A DNA stretch of 21,512 bases from JAAYUK01 sp964392915. GTDB taxonomy: Bacteria; Nitrospirota; Thermodesulfovibrionia; Thermodesulfovibrionales; Dissulfurispiraceae. A model generated the notes under the pieces. It saw only the letters and a list, made by a program, of their open reading frames with translations, was not told the origin of the DNA and made no database searches. Of the stretch, positions 1-7,254 are shown one piece after another. Both the position numbers and the translations under genes were made by a program. The stretch covers positions 1-21,512 of the forward strand of contig CAYMRS010000043.1 of assembly GCA_964392915.1 (NCBI GenBank), in the 5' to 3' direction. Position 1 is the first letter of the stretch, and every line of letters starts with the position of its first letter.

Positions 1-454
1 ACACTGTTATGCTTTTGCTCCAGTTTTGCACCCACTCGATTCCACGAAGAGCCTAAATAAAGAGGCATGGTTGACGAAAAGCTTATGATAGAGCATACAG
101 CCGACATGCTCGTAAAAGGACATGTTGGGTTGTGGATGAAAGCTGATTCGGTCACTTGGTTCGGGCCTTTGACGATTGATGATTTGGGCGGTGTCTGAAC
201 CTTTGACTGCTGATTCTGTTCGCTCGCCATGCTTCACTGGTTCTCGGCTGCTCATTTGACGAGGAAAGGATCGCTCTCGCCGTGGCATAGCGAGACCGCG
301 TCATAGTCGAGTTGACGCCTTCTGCACATGCATCAGGGACGTTTTGATCTTGCTCCGGACTTTTCGGGGATTGCCGAGACCTTGAATCTCCGCGCCGCTC
401 TGCGTAAGGCCAGAGCAGTTGCAGCGCTCCAGCACACAAAAACCGCAAAATGCC
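1..454. other. Unassigned region, no recognisable gene
   Basis: I see no gene here that I can support. The minus strand has overlapping open frames of about 90-100 codons (for example 7-288 and 152-448). None has a convincing ribosome binding site or a family motif, and their compositions (rich in Arg, Ser and Pro) look like chance frames. The plus strand has a 43-codon frame from the ATG at 69, also without a recognisable family. The base composition is less GC-rich than the neighbouring genes. It could be the end of a degraded mobile element or the tail of a neighbour outside the window, but no terminal repeat or transposase motif is visible. Confidence 0.5.
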
Positions 455-483
455 TTGACAGAAACTGTAACATCAGATACAAT
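455..483 (+). promoter_or_regulatory. Sigma-70-type promoter for the HD-domain gene
   Basis: TTGACA at 455-460 is followed after exactly 17 bases by TACAAT at 478-483, which is close to the vegetative consensus. The predicted start is near 490, leaving an untranslated leader of about 43 bases before the ATG at 533. The octamer GATACAAT occurs twice, at 476-483 and 494-501, so a second overlapping -10 element is possible. Confidence 0.75.
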
Positions 484-532
484 TTTATTAAGCGATACAA
501 TCGCCGCATTGCCACAGTACAAGGAGGAGACC

Positions 533-1384
533 ATGCCACCCATCGAAAAACATGTCGCAACAAGCCGGCAGCGGACCGGCAAAGAGTACCGCGAACTGCA
601 CACCTGGATAGACGATGCCGACCTGAAGGTGAAGGCCTCACGTCATGACGTTACGCGGATTTTTGTATTCGGCAGGCGCATTGAGCAGCAGTATGGGCAG
701 GAGGGTCTGAATGAATATCTGCAGCATATTCATGATGACCTTGCCGCCAAGTTTGAGCATCTCCAGCATGACGTGGAAAAAATGACGTTGGACGTTCTCG
801 GATATTTTGGCGTAAAAAGGGGAAGCGCACTGAACTATACCATTCAGCAGTCCGACATCGATATTATGAAAAGCGCCGGGCTGAGTGACGCAGACCTTGC
901 CCACTGCCTGAAGGTCGCGGGCAAGGCAATCGAGTTAGCGCAGCGCACCGGCGTGCGCCTTGACCTCGAACTGGTGGGGCGCGGTGCGTTTTTTCATGAC
1001 CTCGGCAAGGCGAAATCGCATGCTATGGATCACGGAAAGGTCGGCGCCGAACTTGGAGCCGGAATCGGCCTGCCGAAGGCGCTCACCGATATTATGGAGA
1101 AGCATATCCGCGGCGGCATGACCGAGGCCGAGGCGATTGAGCTGAACCTTCCGGTTAAGGACTATACGCTGAATCTGCTGGAAGAGAAGATTATAGTTTA
1201 TGCTGACCGCCTCGTGGACATCATCACTGACGGAGTGGTGCAAATCAGTTCTGAGCTTGAAGCCGAACAGCGTTTTGAAGAGTCTATCCGCGATGTGCCG
1301 AAGTACCACAAGAATTCGGTTACCTATGAACGGTATCTCGGCTACCATCGCGAAATTCAGGCGCTGATAGCACAGAACGGGTAG
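533..1384 (+). CDS. HD-domain phosphohydrolase with unassigned N-terminal region
   Basis: The product is a 283-residue soluble protein with a metal-binding HD phosphohydrolase fold in its second half. Visible candidate ligands are His124, the doublet His155-Asp156 in the motif FFHDLGK, His163, His167, His191 and Asp225 in VYADRLVD. Proteins of this superfamily hydrolyse phosphate esters such as nucleotides, but the substrate cannot be read from sequence. Residues 1-110 are helical and charged, and I do not recognise a domain there. The ATG at 533 is chosen because AAGGAGGAGA lies just upstream (521-530); an open frame extends back to 419 but has no such site and would overlap the promoter. 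The gene has its own promoter and is separated from the next gene by 68 bases containing a hairpin. The HD call is confident; the function is not. Confidence 0.85.
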   Translation: MPPIEKHVATSRQRTGKEYRELHTWIDDADLKVKASRHDVTRIFVFGRRIEQQYGQEGLNEYLQHIHDDLAAKFEHLQHDVEKMTLDVLGYFGVKRGSALNYTIQQSDIDIMKSAGLSDADLAHCLKVAGKAIELAQRTGVRLDLELVGRGAFFHDLGKAKSHAMDHGKVGAELGAGIGLPKALTDIMEKHIRGGMTEAEAIELNLPVKDYTLNLLEEKIIVYADRLVDIITDGVVQISSELEAEQRFEESIRDVPKYHKNSVTYERYLGYHREIQALIAQNG

Positions 1385-1395
1385 TCTTTGCTCAA

Positions 1396-1420
1396 GGTTC
1401 GCAGGCCAACTCTGTGAACC
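1396..1420 (+). promoter_or_regulatory. Intercistronic hairpin without T tract
   Basis: GGTTCGCAG (1396-1404) can pair with CTGTGAACC (1412-1420) over nine positions, including one G-T wobble, around a 7-base loop. No run of T follows, so it is not a classical terminator. It may stabilise or attenuate a transcript running from the HD gene into the MFS gene, or may do nothing. The assignment is inference from pairing only. Confidence 0.35.
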
Positions 1421-1452
1421 CATGAGTTGCCGAGGATTGAAAGACCGCACAG

Positions 1453-2655
1453 ATGATTACGCCATTCAGACTGTTGTGTGCCACCGGGTTCTTCGCGATC
1501 TTCAGTTCCACGATCTCGAAGAGCCCTGTGCTGCCGCTCTTTGCCGCCTACCTCGGGGCCGACCCATCTGAAGTGGGCATTGTCGCTGCTGTTTCGGCAT
1601 TCACCGGGGTTTTTGCAAGCCTTCCTGCAGGCATCCTTGCGGACCGCTGTGGAAGACGGCGCATGCTGCTTATTTCTGCAGTCGTGTTTGCGACCGCCCC
1701 CTTTCTCTATCTTGCGGTTGCGCACATATGGCAGCTTGCCCTGATCAGGCTTTACCATGGGATAGCGACTGCCATCTTTCTTCCGGTCGGCTTGGCGTTC
1801 GTATCTGAGCTTTTTCAACGGGAAAGAGGCGAGAAGATGGGGTGGTTTTCGACCGCAACACTGCTCGGACGATTTCTGGCGCCGGTTGCCGGCGGCACAT
1901 TGATGGGCCTGTTCATGCTTGGCGACCCCAACCGTTTTTACGCCGTCTATGCAGTCTGCGGGGCTGCTGGTGTCGCGACATTTTTTCTTGCTCTCCGCAT
2001 TCCGAAAGAAGAAACGTGCCGCCTCTCATCGCGAAGCCTGAAGGATTCATGGGCTACTTTCAAATCCGTGGTCGCGACAAAAGCCATTGTCATCACCAGT
2101 GCGGTAGAGGCAGGAATTCTCTTTGTGTATGGAATATTCGAGACATTTGTTCCCCTGTATGCAGTAAAAGCCGGTTTGAGCGTAAGCGCGATTGGCATAC
2201 TGCTGTCAGCGCAGGTTATCACGCTGGCGCTCTCAAAACCAGCTATGGGGCGGTTCTCCGACCGGCACGGCAGGCCTCCGCAGATATTCTGGGGAGCAAT
2301 TCTGGGGGCGGTCTGCATCGGATTGTTTTCATTGGCTGTTTCTTTCGCCGCACTGCTCGTTCTCAGCATACTGCTCGGGCTGAGTTTGTCCATCCTCACT
2401 TCCGCATCGTCGGCCTACATCGCTGATTTGAGCAGGAAGGAGGGCAGAGGCTCAGCCATGGGCATTCTCGGCTCTGTCATGGACATCGGACATACCACGG
2501 GTCCGCTTGTTGCGGGGTTCGTTATTTTGCATTACGGATTCGGGGCGGCGTTTCTGGTCGCCGCGTTGGTTATCGCCGTGGCCGCAGCCGGATTCCTCGT
2601 GCATGCCGGCAAAGATGTCCTGTTCGGTATTTCTCATAAGGAGGCGGCGCCATGA
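1453..2655 (+). CDS. Major facilitator superfamily transporter
   Basis: This is a 400-residue inner-membrane secondary transporter with about 12 predicted membrane segments, the usual size for the superfamily. The conserved MFS motif A appears in the loop after segment 2 (GILADRCGRRRMLL, residues 60-73), and its half-site repeat follows in the second six-helix bundle (GRFSDRHGR, residues 266-274). These proteins usually act as drug or metabolite proton antiporters; the substrate is unknown. The start at 1453 is the first ATG of the frame and lacks a good ribosome binding site, so expression may be coupled to upstream translation or be low. It is followed without a gap by a possible small ORF, then by rhodanese, ChrB and ChrA genes. 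That context suggests a role in the same oxyanion or sulfur-linked resistance response, which is inference. Confidence 0.9.
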   Translation: MITPFRLLCATGFFAIFSSTISKSPVLPLFAAYLGADPSEVGIVAAVSAFTGVFASLPAGILADRCGRRRMLLISAVVFATAPFLYLAVAHIWQLALIRLYHGIATAIFLPVGLAFVSELFQRERGEKMGWFSTATLLGRFLAPVAGGTLMGLFMLGDPNRFYAVYAVCGAAGVATFFLALRIPKEETCRLSSRSLKDSWATFKSVVATKAIVITSAVEAGILFVYGIFETFVPLYAVKAGLSVSAIGILLSAQVITLALSKPAMGRFSDRHGRPPQIFWGAILGAVCIGLFSLAVSFAALLVLSILLGLSLSILTSASSAYIADLSRKEGRGSAMGILGSVMDIGHTTGPLVAGFVILHYGFGAAFLVAALVIAVAAAGFLVHAGKDVLFGISHKEAAP

Positions 2656-2807
2656 ATATGGATGTAATGCGAAAAGTGAAGGTGGACAGGGGTCGCCTTG
2701 TCAAAAAAAGTTATTATGTACGACGTGTTGTGTACCTGCTGTTGAGAACGCTCAGTAGTAAACAAATCATGGTTGCCGGGAGAATATCTCATGGAACGCA
2801 CGATTAA
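2652..2807 (+). CDS. Possible small basic protein (51 residues)
   Basis: A 51-codon frame begins at the ATG overlapping the MFS stop codon (ATGA, 2652-2655). It is preceded by AAGGAGG at 2638-2644, one of the better ribosome binding sites in this operon. The predicted peptide is basic, with many Arg, Lys and Val residues, and has a short hydrophobic stretch (VVYLLLRTL). It has no family I recognise and no cysteines. Its stop lies 14-16 bases inside the rhodanese gene in another frame, which would allow translational coupling. Against it, a possible promoter for the rhodanese lies within it and the peptide shows no known motif. It could equally be a non-functional frame. Confidence 0.4.
   Translation: MNMDVMRKVKVDRGRLVKKSYYVRRVVYLLLRTLSSKQIMVAGRISHGTHD
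2742..2770 (+). promoter_or_regulatory. Possible internal promoter before rhodanese-chrBA
   Basis: TTGAGA (2742-2747) and AATCAT (2765-2770) are separated by 17 bases, matching five and four of six consensus positions. The predicted start near 2777 would leave a leader of about 14 bases that still contains the GGGAG ribosome site of the rhodanese gene. The match is weak and could be chance. Confidence 0.3.
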
Positions 2808-3084
2808 GCCAATAGAACTGAAACAGCTGAAAGACGTTGTCATTGTGGATGTCAGGCGGGAGGCTGATTTCATAGTTGGACCGCCGATGATCGAAGGCGC
2901 GCTGCGAAAGCAGCCGGAAGCCGTGAATGGATGGGCGGATGAACTGCCGAAAGATCGGGAGGTCGTAGTCTACTGCGCCCGTGGTGGTTCGGTCAGCAAC
3001 GCAGTTCTCGATACATTGCTCGAAAAAGGGATCAAAGCCCGATATGTTGAGGGTGGCATTGAGGCATGGAAGAAGGAAGCATAA
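2791..3084 (+). CDS. Single-domain rhodanese-like sulfurtransferase
   Basis: The product is a 97-residue cytoplasmic protein made of one rhodanese domain. The fold starts with a VVIVDVRREADF strand-and-turn (residues 16-27), and the active-site loop is VVYCARGGSVSN with catalytic Cys62. The typical C-terminal VEGGIEAWKK follows. Single-domain rhodaneses carry sulfur as a cysteine persulfide, or act on related oxyanions. I choose the ATG at 2791 because GGGAG lies at 2778-2782; a TTG at 2773 in the same frame has no ribosome site. The gene sits 24 bases before chrB. A cysteine-based redox enzyme beside a chromate or sulfate-like oxyanion transporter is plausible functionally, but its direct role in resistance is not shown. 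Confidence 0.88.
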   Translation: MERTIKPIELKQLKDVVIVDVRREADFIVGPPMIEGALRKQPEAVNGWADELPKDREVVVYCARGGSVSNAVLDTLLEKGIKARYVEGGIEAWKKEA

Positions 3085-3108
3085 ATCCCGGAGGAAGGAG
3101 TCCCAATT

Positions 3109-4113
3109 ATGAGCAATAAGAAACAGTCAATTTTTGATGGAGCGCCTCTCTCATGGCTTCTCTTTTTCTCCACGCTGCCGTCACACCCGGTGAGAAAACG
3201 CATGAAAGTCTGGCGCAAGCTCACGCAGGAGGGCTCTCTTCACTTCAAAGGGGCCGTGTATCTTCTTCCTCACTCTGAGCAGCGGGAGGAGATGCTGACC
3301 ACGCTTGTTTCGGATATCCATGCCATGGGCGGTGAAGCCGCATTCGTAAAAACGCCACGGATTGAGACGATGGGCAATGATGAGATAGCTGCGCTCTTCA
3401 ATGCTGATCGGGGTCGCGCCTATGAGCATGCGGGAAAGCAGCTCCATGCCCTCGAGCAAAAGATTGCCAGCGTGCGGAAAGGCGGCAAAGCCCCGTCACC
3501 TGAGCAGCTCCTGACCGAATTCCGCAAGATTGAAAAAATATTCAATGACATCTCGGCAATCGATTTCTTCAGCTCGGCGCAGGGCTCTGCCTATGAGGTG
3601 CGCATGAGGGCGCTTGCCGAAAAGCTGGAGGAAACATCTCACGGCAAAGCACCGGCCACGTCAGCGGAGATTGAACTGAAAAACCTCGCTGACTATCGGA
3701 ATCGCCTTTGGGTAACGCGAAGCAGTCCGTTTGTCGATCGTATGGCATCTGCCTGGCTCATCCGGCGCTTCATCGACCCGAATGCCCGCTTTGCCTTTCT
3801 CCGGGACGACAAGAAGTTGCCGACGCCCGGCAGTGTTCTCTTTGATATGAGCGGCGGAGAATTCACGCATCACGGAGAACTCTGCACCTTCGAGGTGCTG
3901 CTCAAGGCGTTCTTTATCAAACAGCGGCCGCTGAAAAAAATAGCTGAAATCGTACATGAGCTCGATATCAAGGATGGCCGCTATAACGTGCCCGAAGCGC
4001 GCGGCATCGAGGAACTGCTCATCGGCATCCGCAAGACCGCAAGGAACGACGCGGAAGCTCTGGACAGGGGCATTGCCATATTCGAAATGCTGTACGCGTC
4101 ACAAAATACATAA
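3109..4113 (+). CDS. chrB: ChrB-like chromate resistance protein
   Basis: This 334-residue soluble protein matches the two-part ChrB architecture. The N-terminal ChrB region (about residues 14-160) has the WLLFFSTLPSHPVRKRMKVW opening, followed by the hydrophobic strand KGAVYLLP. The C-terminal domain begins near residue 200 with WVTRSSPFVDRMASAWLIRR, the signature of chromate resistance proteins of this family, and includes a His-His-Glu-Cys patch (HHGELC, 254-259) that could bind metal or oxyanion. ChrB proteins act as chromate-responsive regulators or accessory proteins for ChrA efflux. A strong GGAGGAAGGAG precedes the ATG. It lies 14 bases before chrA, so the two are almost certainly cotranscribed. 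Whether this one regulates or detoxifies cannot be told from sequence. Confidence 0.88.
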   Translation: MSNKKQSIFDGAPLSWLLFFSTLPSHPVRKRMKVWRKLTQEGSLHFKGAVYLLPHSEQREEMLTTLVSDIHAMGGEAAFVKTPRIETMGNDEIAALFNADRGRAYEHAGKQLHALEQKIASVRKGGKAPSPEQLLTEFRKIEKIFNDISAIDFFSSAQGSAYEVRMRALAEKLEETSHGKAPATSAEIELKNLADYRNRLWVTRSSPFVDRMASAWLIRRFIDPNARFAFLRDDKKLPTPGSVLFDMSGGEFTHHGELCTFEVLLKAFFIKQRPLKKIAEIVHELDIKDGRYNVPEARGIEELLIGIRKTARNDAEALDRGIAIFEMLYASQNT

Positions 4114-4127
4114 TTTAAGGAGCGCCG

Positions 4128-5438
4128 ATGAACACAGAGCAGGAGACCCCTCCACAACAAACGATTTCCTTCCGGGAAGCATTCCTCTGGTGGTTGAAGC
4201 TGGGATTCATCAGCTTCGGCGGGCCGACCGGGCAGATTGCGATACTGCACAAGGAACTCGTCGAAAAGCGGAAATGGATATCCGAGAATCATTTTCTGCA
4301 GGCACTGAATTTCTGCATGCTCCTGCCGGGGCCTGAAGCGCAGCAGCTCTGCATCTATATCGGATGGCTCCTGCATAAAACCTGGGGAGGCATTGCAGCA
4401 GGAGTGCTTTTCGTGCTTCCCGCTGTTTTTATTCTGCTCGGCCTTTCATGGCTCTATGCGGCAATGGGAACTGTTCCGGCGGTAGCCGCACTGCTGTATG
4501 GACTGAAGCCCGCGGTCGTGGCAATCGTTGCGGAAGCACTGCTCAGGATTGCAAAAAAAGCGCTCAAGAACTGGTTTTTTGTCGCTCTTGCAGCGGTGTC
4601 GTTTATCGCGATTTTCGCATTCTCGGTGCCGTTCCCGCTCATTGTCTTCGGTGCCGCACTCATAGGGTTTGCCGCGCGGTACAGAGCGCCGCAGCTTTTC
4701 GGTGTTGCCGGGTCAGCGGGGACAGAAACACAGACGCTCATTGGTGGCCTTGCCGCGCAGATGCGTGAAACCGGCTTGCGTCCGGCTTTCAAGACCCTTG
4801 CGCTCTGGCTTTCAATCTGGGCTGCGCCACTTGTTGCGGTCTGGTTCTGGAGTGATAGCGGCATTCTCCTTGAGCTCGGCCTTTTGTTCAGCACAGCGGC
4901 GATGGTCACCTTTGGCGGTGCCTACGCAGTGCTTGCATTTGTCGGACAGGCAGCCGTCCAGCAATACGGCTGGCTGCAGCCCGAACAGATGATGGATGCC
5001 CTGGCACTGGCCGAAACTACGCCGGGTCCGCTCATCATGGTGAACCAGTTCGTCGGCTACCTGGCAGCCTACCTGCATCCCGGCGGTCTCAGTCCGGCGG
5101 CGGCAGGAGTGCTCGGCGGACTGCTGACGACATGGGTGACGTTTGTTCCTTCGTTTCTGATGATATTTCTGCTCGCGCCGTATGTCGAAATCCTCAGAAA
5201 GAATGCCCTTCTTTCAACAGCTCTGGCAGCAGTCACCGCTGCGGTGGTAGGTGTGGTTCTGAACCTCGGGGTCACCTTTACCTGGCATGCTTTGATCCCG
5301 GACAAGGGCGGATTCGACTGGTATGCGCTTGTCGCATCCATCATAATATTTTACGGACTGCAGTATCGACACTGGCCAATAATTCCGGTTATATTCGGTT
5401 CTGCTGCCGCAGGATATGTATTCAAAATGCTTGCCTGA
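4128..5438 (+). CDS. chrA: ChrA-type chromate efflux transporter
   Basis: This 436-residue inner-membrane protein of the CHR family has the long, two-domain form made of repeated homologous halves. The N-terminal half carries LGFISFGGPTGQIAIL (about residues 25-40) and LLPGPEAQQL (65-74). The C-terminal half repeats these as MVTFGGAYAVLAFV and ETTPGPLIMVNQFVGY. About ten or more hydrophobic segments are visible. Characterised members export chromate using the proton gradient; some relatives are sulfate-linked. AAGGAG lies just before the ATG. It closes the operon with the MFS, rhodanese and ChrB genes. The next gene (cbiGH) begins 25 bases later but lacks a ribosome site, so it may belong to a different transcript. 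Confidence 0.92.
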   Translation: MNTEQETPPQQTISFREAFLWWLKLGFISFGGPTGQIAILHKELVEKRKWISENHFLQALNFCMLLPGPEAQQLCIYIGWLLHKTWGGIAAGVLFVLPAVFILLGLSWLYAAMGTVPAVAALLYGLKPAVVAIVAEALLRIAKKALKNWFFVALAAVSFIAIFAFSVPFPLIVFGAALIGFAARYRAPQLFGVAGSAGTETQTLIGGLAAQMRETGLRPAFKTLALWLSIWAAPLVAVWFWSDSGILLELGLLFSTAAMVTFGGAYAVLAFVGQAAVQQYGWLQPEQMMDALALAETTPGPLIMVNQFVGYLAAYLHPGGLSPAAAGVLGGLLTTWVTFVPSFLMIFLLAPYVEILRKNALLSTALAAVTAAVVGVVLNLGVTFTWHALIPDKGGFDWYALVASIIIFYGLQYRHWPIIPVIFGSAAAGYVFKMLA

Positions 5439-5442
5439 TGTT

Positions 5443-5451
5443 TGCTATACT
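5443..5451 (+). promoter_or_regulatory. Possible extended -10 promoter for cbiGH
   Basis: TGCTATACT is an extended -10 element (TGN followed by TATACT) sitting just after the chrA stop. A start about 6-7 bases downstream would be near 5458, only about six bases before the cbiGH ATG at 5464, so the message would be almost leaderless. This agrees with the absence of a Shine-Dalgarno sequence there. No good -35 is visible, as is common for extended -10 promoters. Confidence 0.35.
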
Positions 5452-5463
5452 GAAACACCACTG

Positions 5464-7254
5464 ATGACCACCATCTTTTTCATAACGAATGCCGGCAAGG
5501 CGCTTGCAGCCAGGATAGAGGCTGCATTGAGCGAAGCGAGGACAGTGCGCTTTGATTCCGGGCTGGTCCGTCAGCAATGGAATCCCGGCAATGAACTGGT
5601 CTTTATCATGGCTGCCGGAATTGTAATTCGTACAATAGCGCCACTGCTCACAGACAAGACAACCGACCCGGCAGTGGTTGTGATGGATGAGGCTGGAAAG
5701 CATGTTGTCAGCCTGCTGAGCGGTCATCTCGGAGGGGGAAACTCGCTTGCCCGGAACATCGCAACAGCGCTCGATGCGGAGCCGGTTATTACCACCGCCT
5801 CAGATGTGGCGGGGCTGCCTGCTCTTGACCTGTGGGCGCGGAACAACAATCTCCGCTTAGAGAATCCCGGCACTCTCCCCGCAGCCATGATCCAGCTTTT
5901 GAACACCCGAACTCTCCGCGTCTTTTCTGACTGCGATATCCCAATGCCGGCTGCTTTTGAACAGACCACCGACATGCACCATGCGGATGTCATAGTTTCT
6001 GCTTCAGAGGACATCCGCAGTCCTCAGTCCGCAACGCTTCCCGTCATTATGCGACCGGGCGTGTTGACCGTCGGAATCGGCTGCAACAGCGGAACGACGG
6101 AAGGCGAAATTGAAGCATCAGTTCGCGCGACGCTTCGGATTGCAAATATTGCCTTCGGTTCGATCAGAAACATTGCAACGATTGACCTCAAAGCGCAGGA
6201 GCCCGGATTGGTATCGTTTTGCACAAAGCATCATTTCGCATTGGTCGCGTTTTCCGCGACTGAACTGAACAAGGTGCCGAATGTCGGCCGCTCCGAAACG
6301 GTCTTCAGGGCAACCGGAGCATACGCCGTCGCCGAACCCGCGGCTCTGCTCGCATCCGGCGTTGATTGGCTGCTTATCGACAAGCATAAATACCAGAAAG
6401 TGACGGTGGCTGTCGCGCGGCAGGATATCGTGCAAGCTGCCGGGACGCTCGCAATAGTCGGAATCGGCCCGGGGCTTCCGGAGCACCTGACTCCGGCTGC
6501 CAGAAAAGCTCTGCGCGATGCAGACACGATTGTGGGATACGACACCTATATCGACATGATTCGTCCGCTTGTCGCTGACAAAGAAGTGCTCACGACGGGG
6601 ATGACCGGCGAGGTTGATCGCTGCCGCGCTGCGATTAATCTTGCCATGAAGGGGAGGCGGGTTGCCGTGGTGAGCGGGGGAGATCCCGGTATTTACGCTA
6701 TGGCAGGACTTGTTTTTGAACTCATAAGCTCGGAAGCTCGGAAGAGCGAACGTCCTGAGGGGACTGGAACAGTCACTTCAGCTTCCGCACTTCCTCGCTC
6801 CCGCCTTTCCGAACTATCTGTCTGGGTTGTTCCCGGCATTTCCGCGCTGAATGCCGCGGCCTCGGTGCTTGGGGCTCCGCTGATGCATGACTTTTGCGCC
6901 ATTTCCCTGTCTGACCGGCTGACGCCATGGGATGTAATTCAGCGGCGTCTTGAAGCTGCGGCGGCCGCGGATTTTGTCATAGCGCTCTATAACCCCAAGA
7001 GCCGGGGCAGGACTCAGCACATCGAAACCGCCATAACGCTCATCGCCCGGCATCGTGCCCAGTCCACGCCGGTTGGCATTGTGAAAGCCGCGCTCCGGGA
7101 TGGACAGCAGGCGCGCATAGCCACGCTTGCCACCGTGCCGCTTGACGAAATTGACATGCAGACAACCGTCATCATCGGCAACTCAAAAACATTTGTCTGG
7201 AACGGGCGGCTAGTTACTCCCCGGGGATATGGGGAGAAGTATGAGCTCGACTGA
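5464..7254 (+). CDS. cbiGH: CbiG-CbiH fusion: cobalt-precorrin-5A hydrolase / precorrin-3B C17-methyltransferase
   Basis: This 596-residue protein joins two steps of anaerobic cobalamin synthesis. The CbiG half (about 1-325) removes the two-carbon fragment from cobalt-precorrin-5A. It shows the N-terminal HLGGGNSLAR motif (88-97), then GIGCNSGTTEGEI and LNKVPNVGRSETVF of its C-terminal domain. The CbiH half (about 328-596) is a SAM-dependent tetrapyrrole methylase that methylates C17 during ring contraction, with the VGIGPG loop (332-337), SGGDPGIYAMAG (404-415), VVPGISALNAAA and FVIALYNPKSRGR. Residues 422-453 form an extra segment of about 20-25 residues compared with usual CbiH proteins, encoded by palindromic DNA. 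The frame remains open, and both catalytic halves look complete. The ATG at 5464 has no ribosome site; an upstream in-frame ATG at 5416 would lie inside chrA. It overlaps the next gene by 14 bases. Confidence 0.93.
   Translation: MTTIFFITNAGKALAARIEAALSEARTVRFDSGLVRQQWNPGNELVFIMAAGIVIRTIAPLLTDKTTDPAVVVMDEAGKHVVSLLSGHLGGGNSLARNIATALDAEPVITTASDVAGLPALDLWARNNNLRLENPGTLPAAMIQLLNTRTLRVFSDCDIPMPAAFEQTTDMHHADVIVSASEDIRSPQSATLPVIMRPGVLTVGIGCNSGTTEGEIEASVRATLRIANIAFGSIRNIATIDLKAQEPGLVSFCTKHHFALVAFSATELNKVPNVGRSETVFRATGAYAVAEPAALLASGVDWLLIDKHKYQKVTVAVARQDIVQAAGTLAIVGIGPGLPEHLTPAARKALRDADTIVGYDTYIDMIRPLVADKEVLTTGMTGEVDRCRAAINLAMKGRRVAVVSGGDPGIYAMAGLVFELISSEARKSERPEGTGTVTSASALPRSRLSELSVWVVPGISALNAAASVLGAPLMHDFCAISLSDRLTPWDVIQRRLEAAAAADFVIALYNPKSRGRTQHIETAITLIARHRAQSTPVGIVKAALRDGQQARIATLATVPLDEIDMQTTVIIGNSKTFVWNGRLVTPRGYGEKYELD
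6728..6814 (+). repeat. Imperfect palindrome inserted in frame in cbiH
   Basis: Within cbiH, GCTCGGAAGCTCGGAAGAGC at the left is mirrored imperfectly by the complement of CGCTCCCGCCTTTCCGAAC at the right. The centre contains a perfect GACTG-GAA-CAGTC hairpin, flanked by CTGA and TCAG. The tandem CTCGGAAG unit is characteristic of small mobile or palindromic repeats rather than of methylase coding sequence. The encoded residues (422-453) are Ser-, Arg-, Glu- and Pro-rich and fall in a loop between two conserved motifs. No second copy occurs in the window. Confidence 0.6.

Noticed and set aside
1396..1420. Terminator after the HD gene
   Set aside because: The stem is good but no T run follows, so it is listed only as a hairpin.
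1357..1818. A 153-codon minus-strand frame over the start of the MFS gene
   Set aside because: It is rich in Arg, Lys and Gly with no motif, while the plus strand encodes clear MFS motif A.
2773..2790. TTG start for the rhodanese, adding six residues
   Set aside because: The ATG at 2791 has a well-spaced GGGAG, while the TTG has no ribosome site.
5439..5463. Cobalamin riboswitch before cbiGH
   Set aside because: Only 25 bases separate chrA from cbiGH, too short for the riboswitch, and no B12-box-like sequence is visible.
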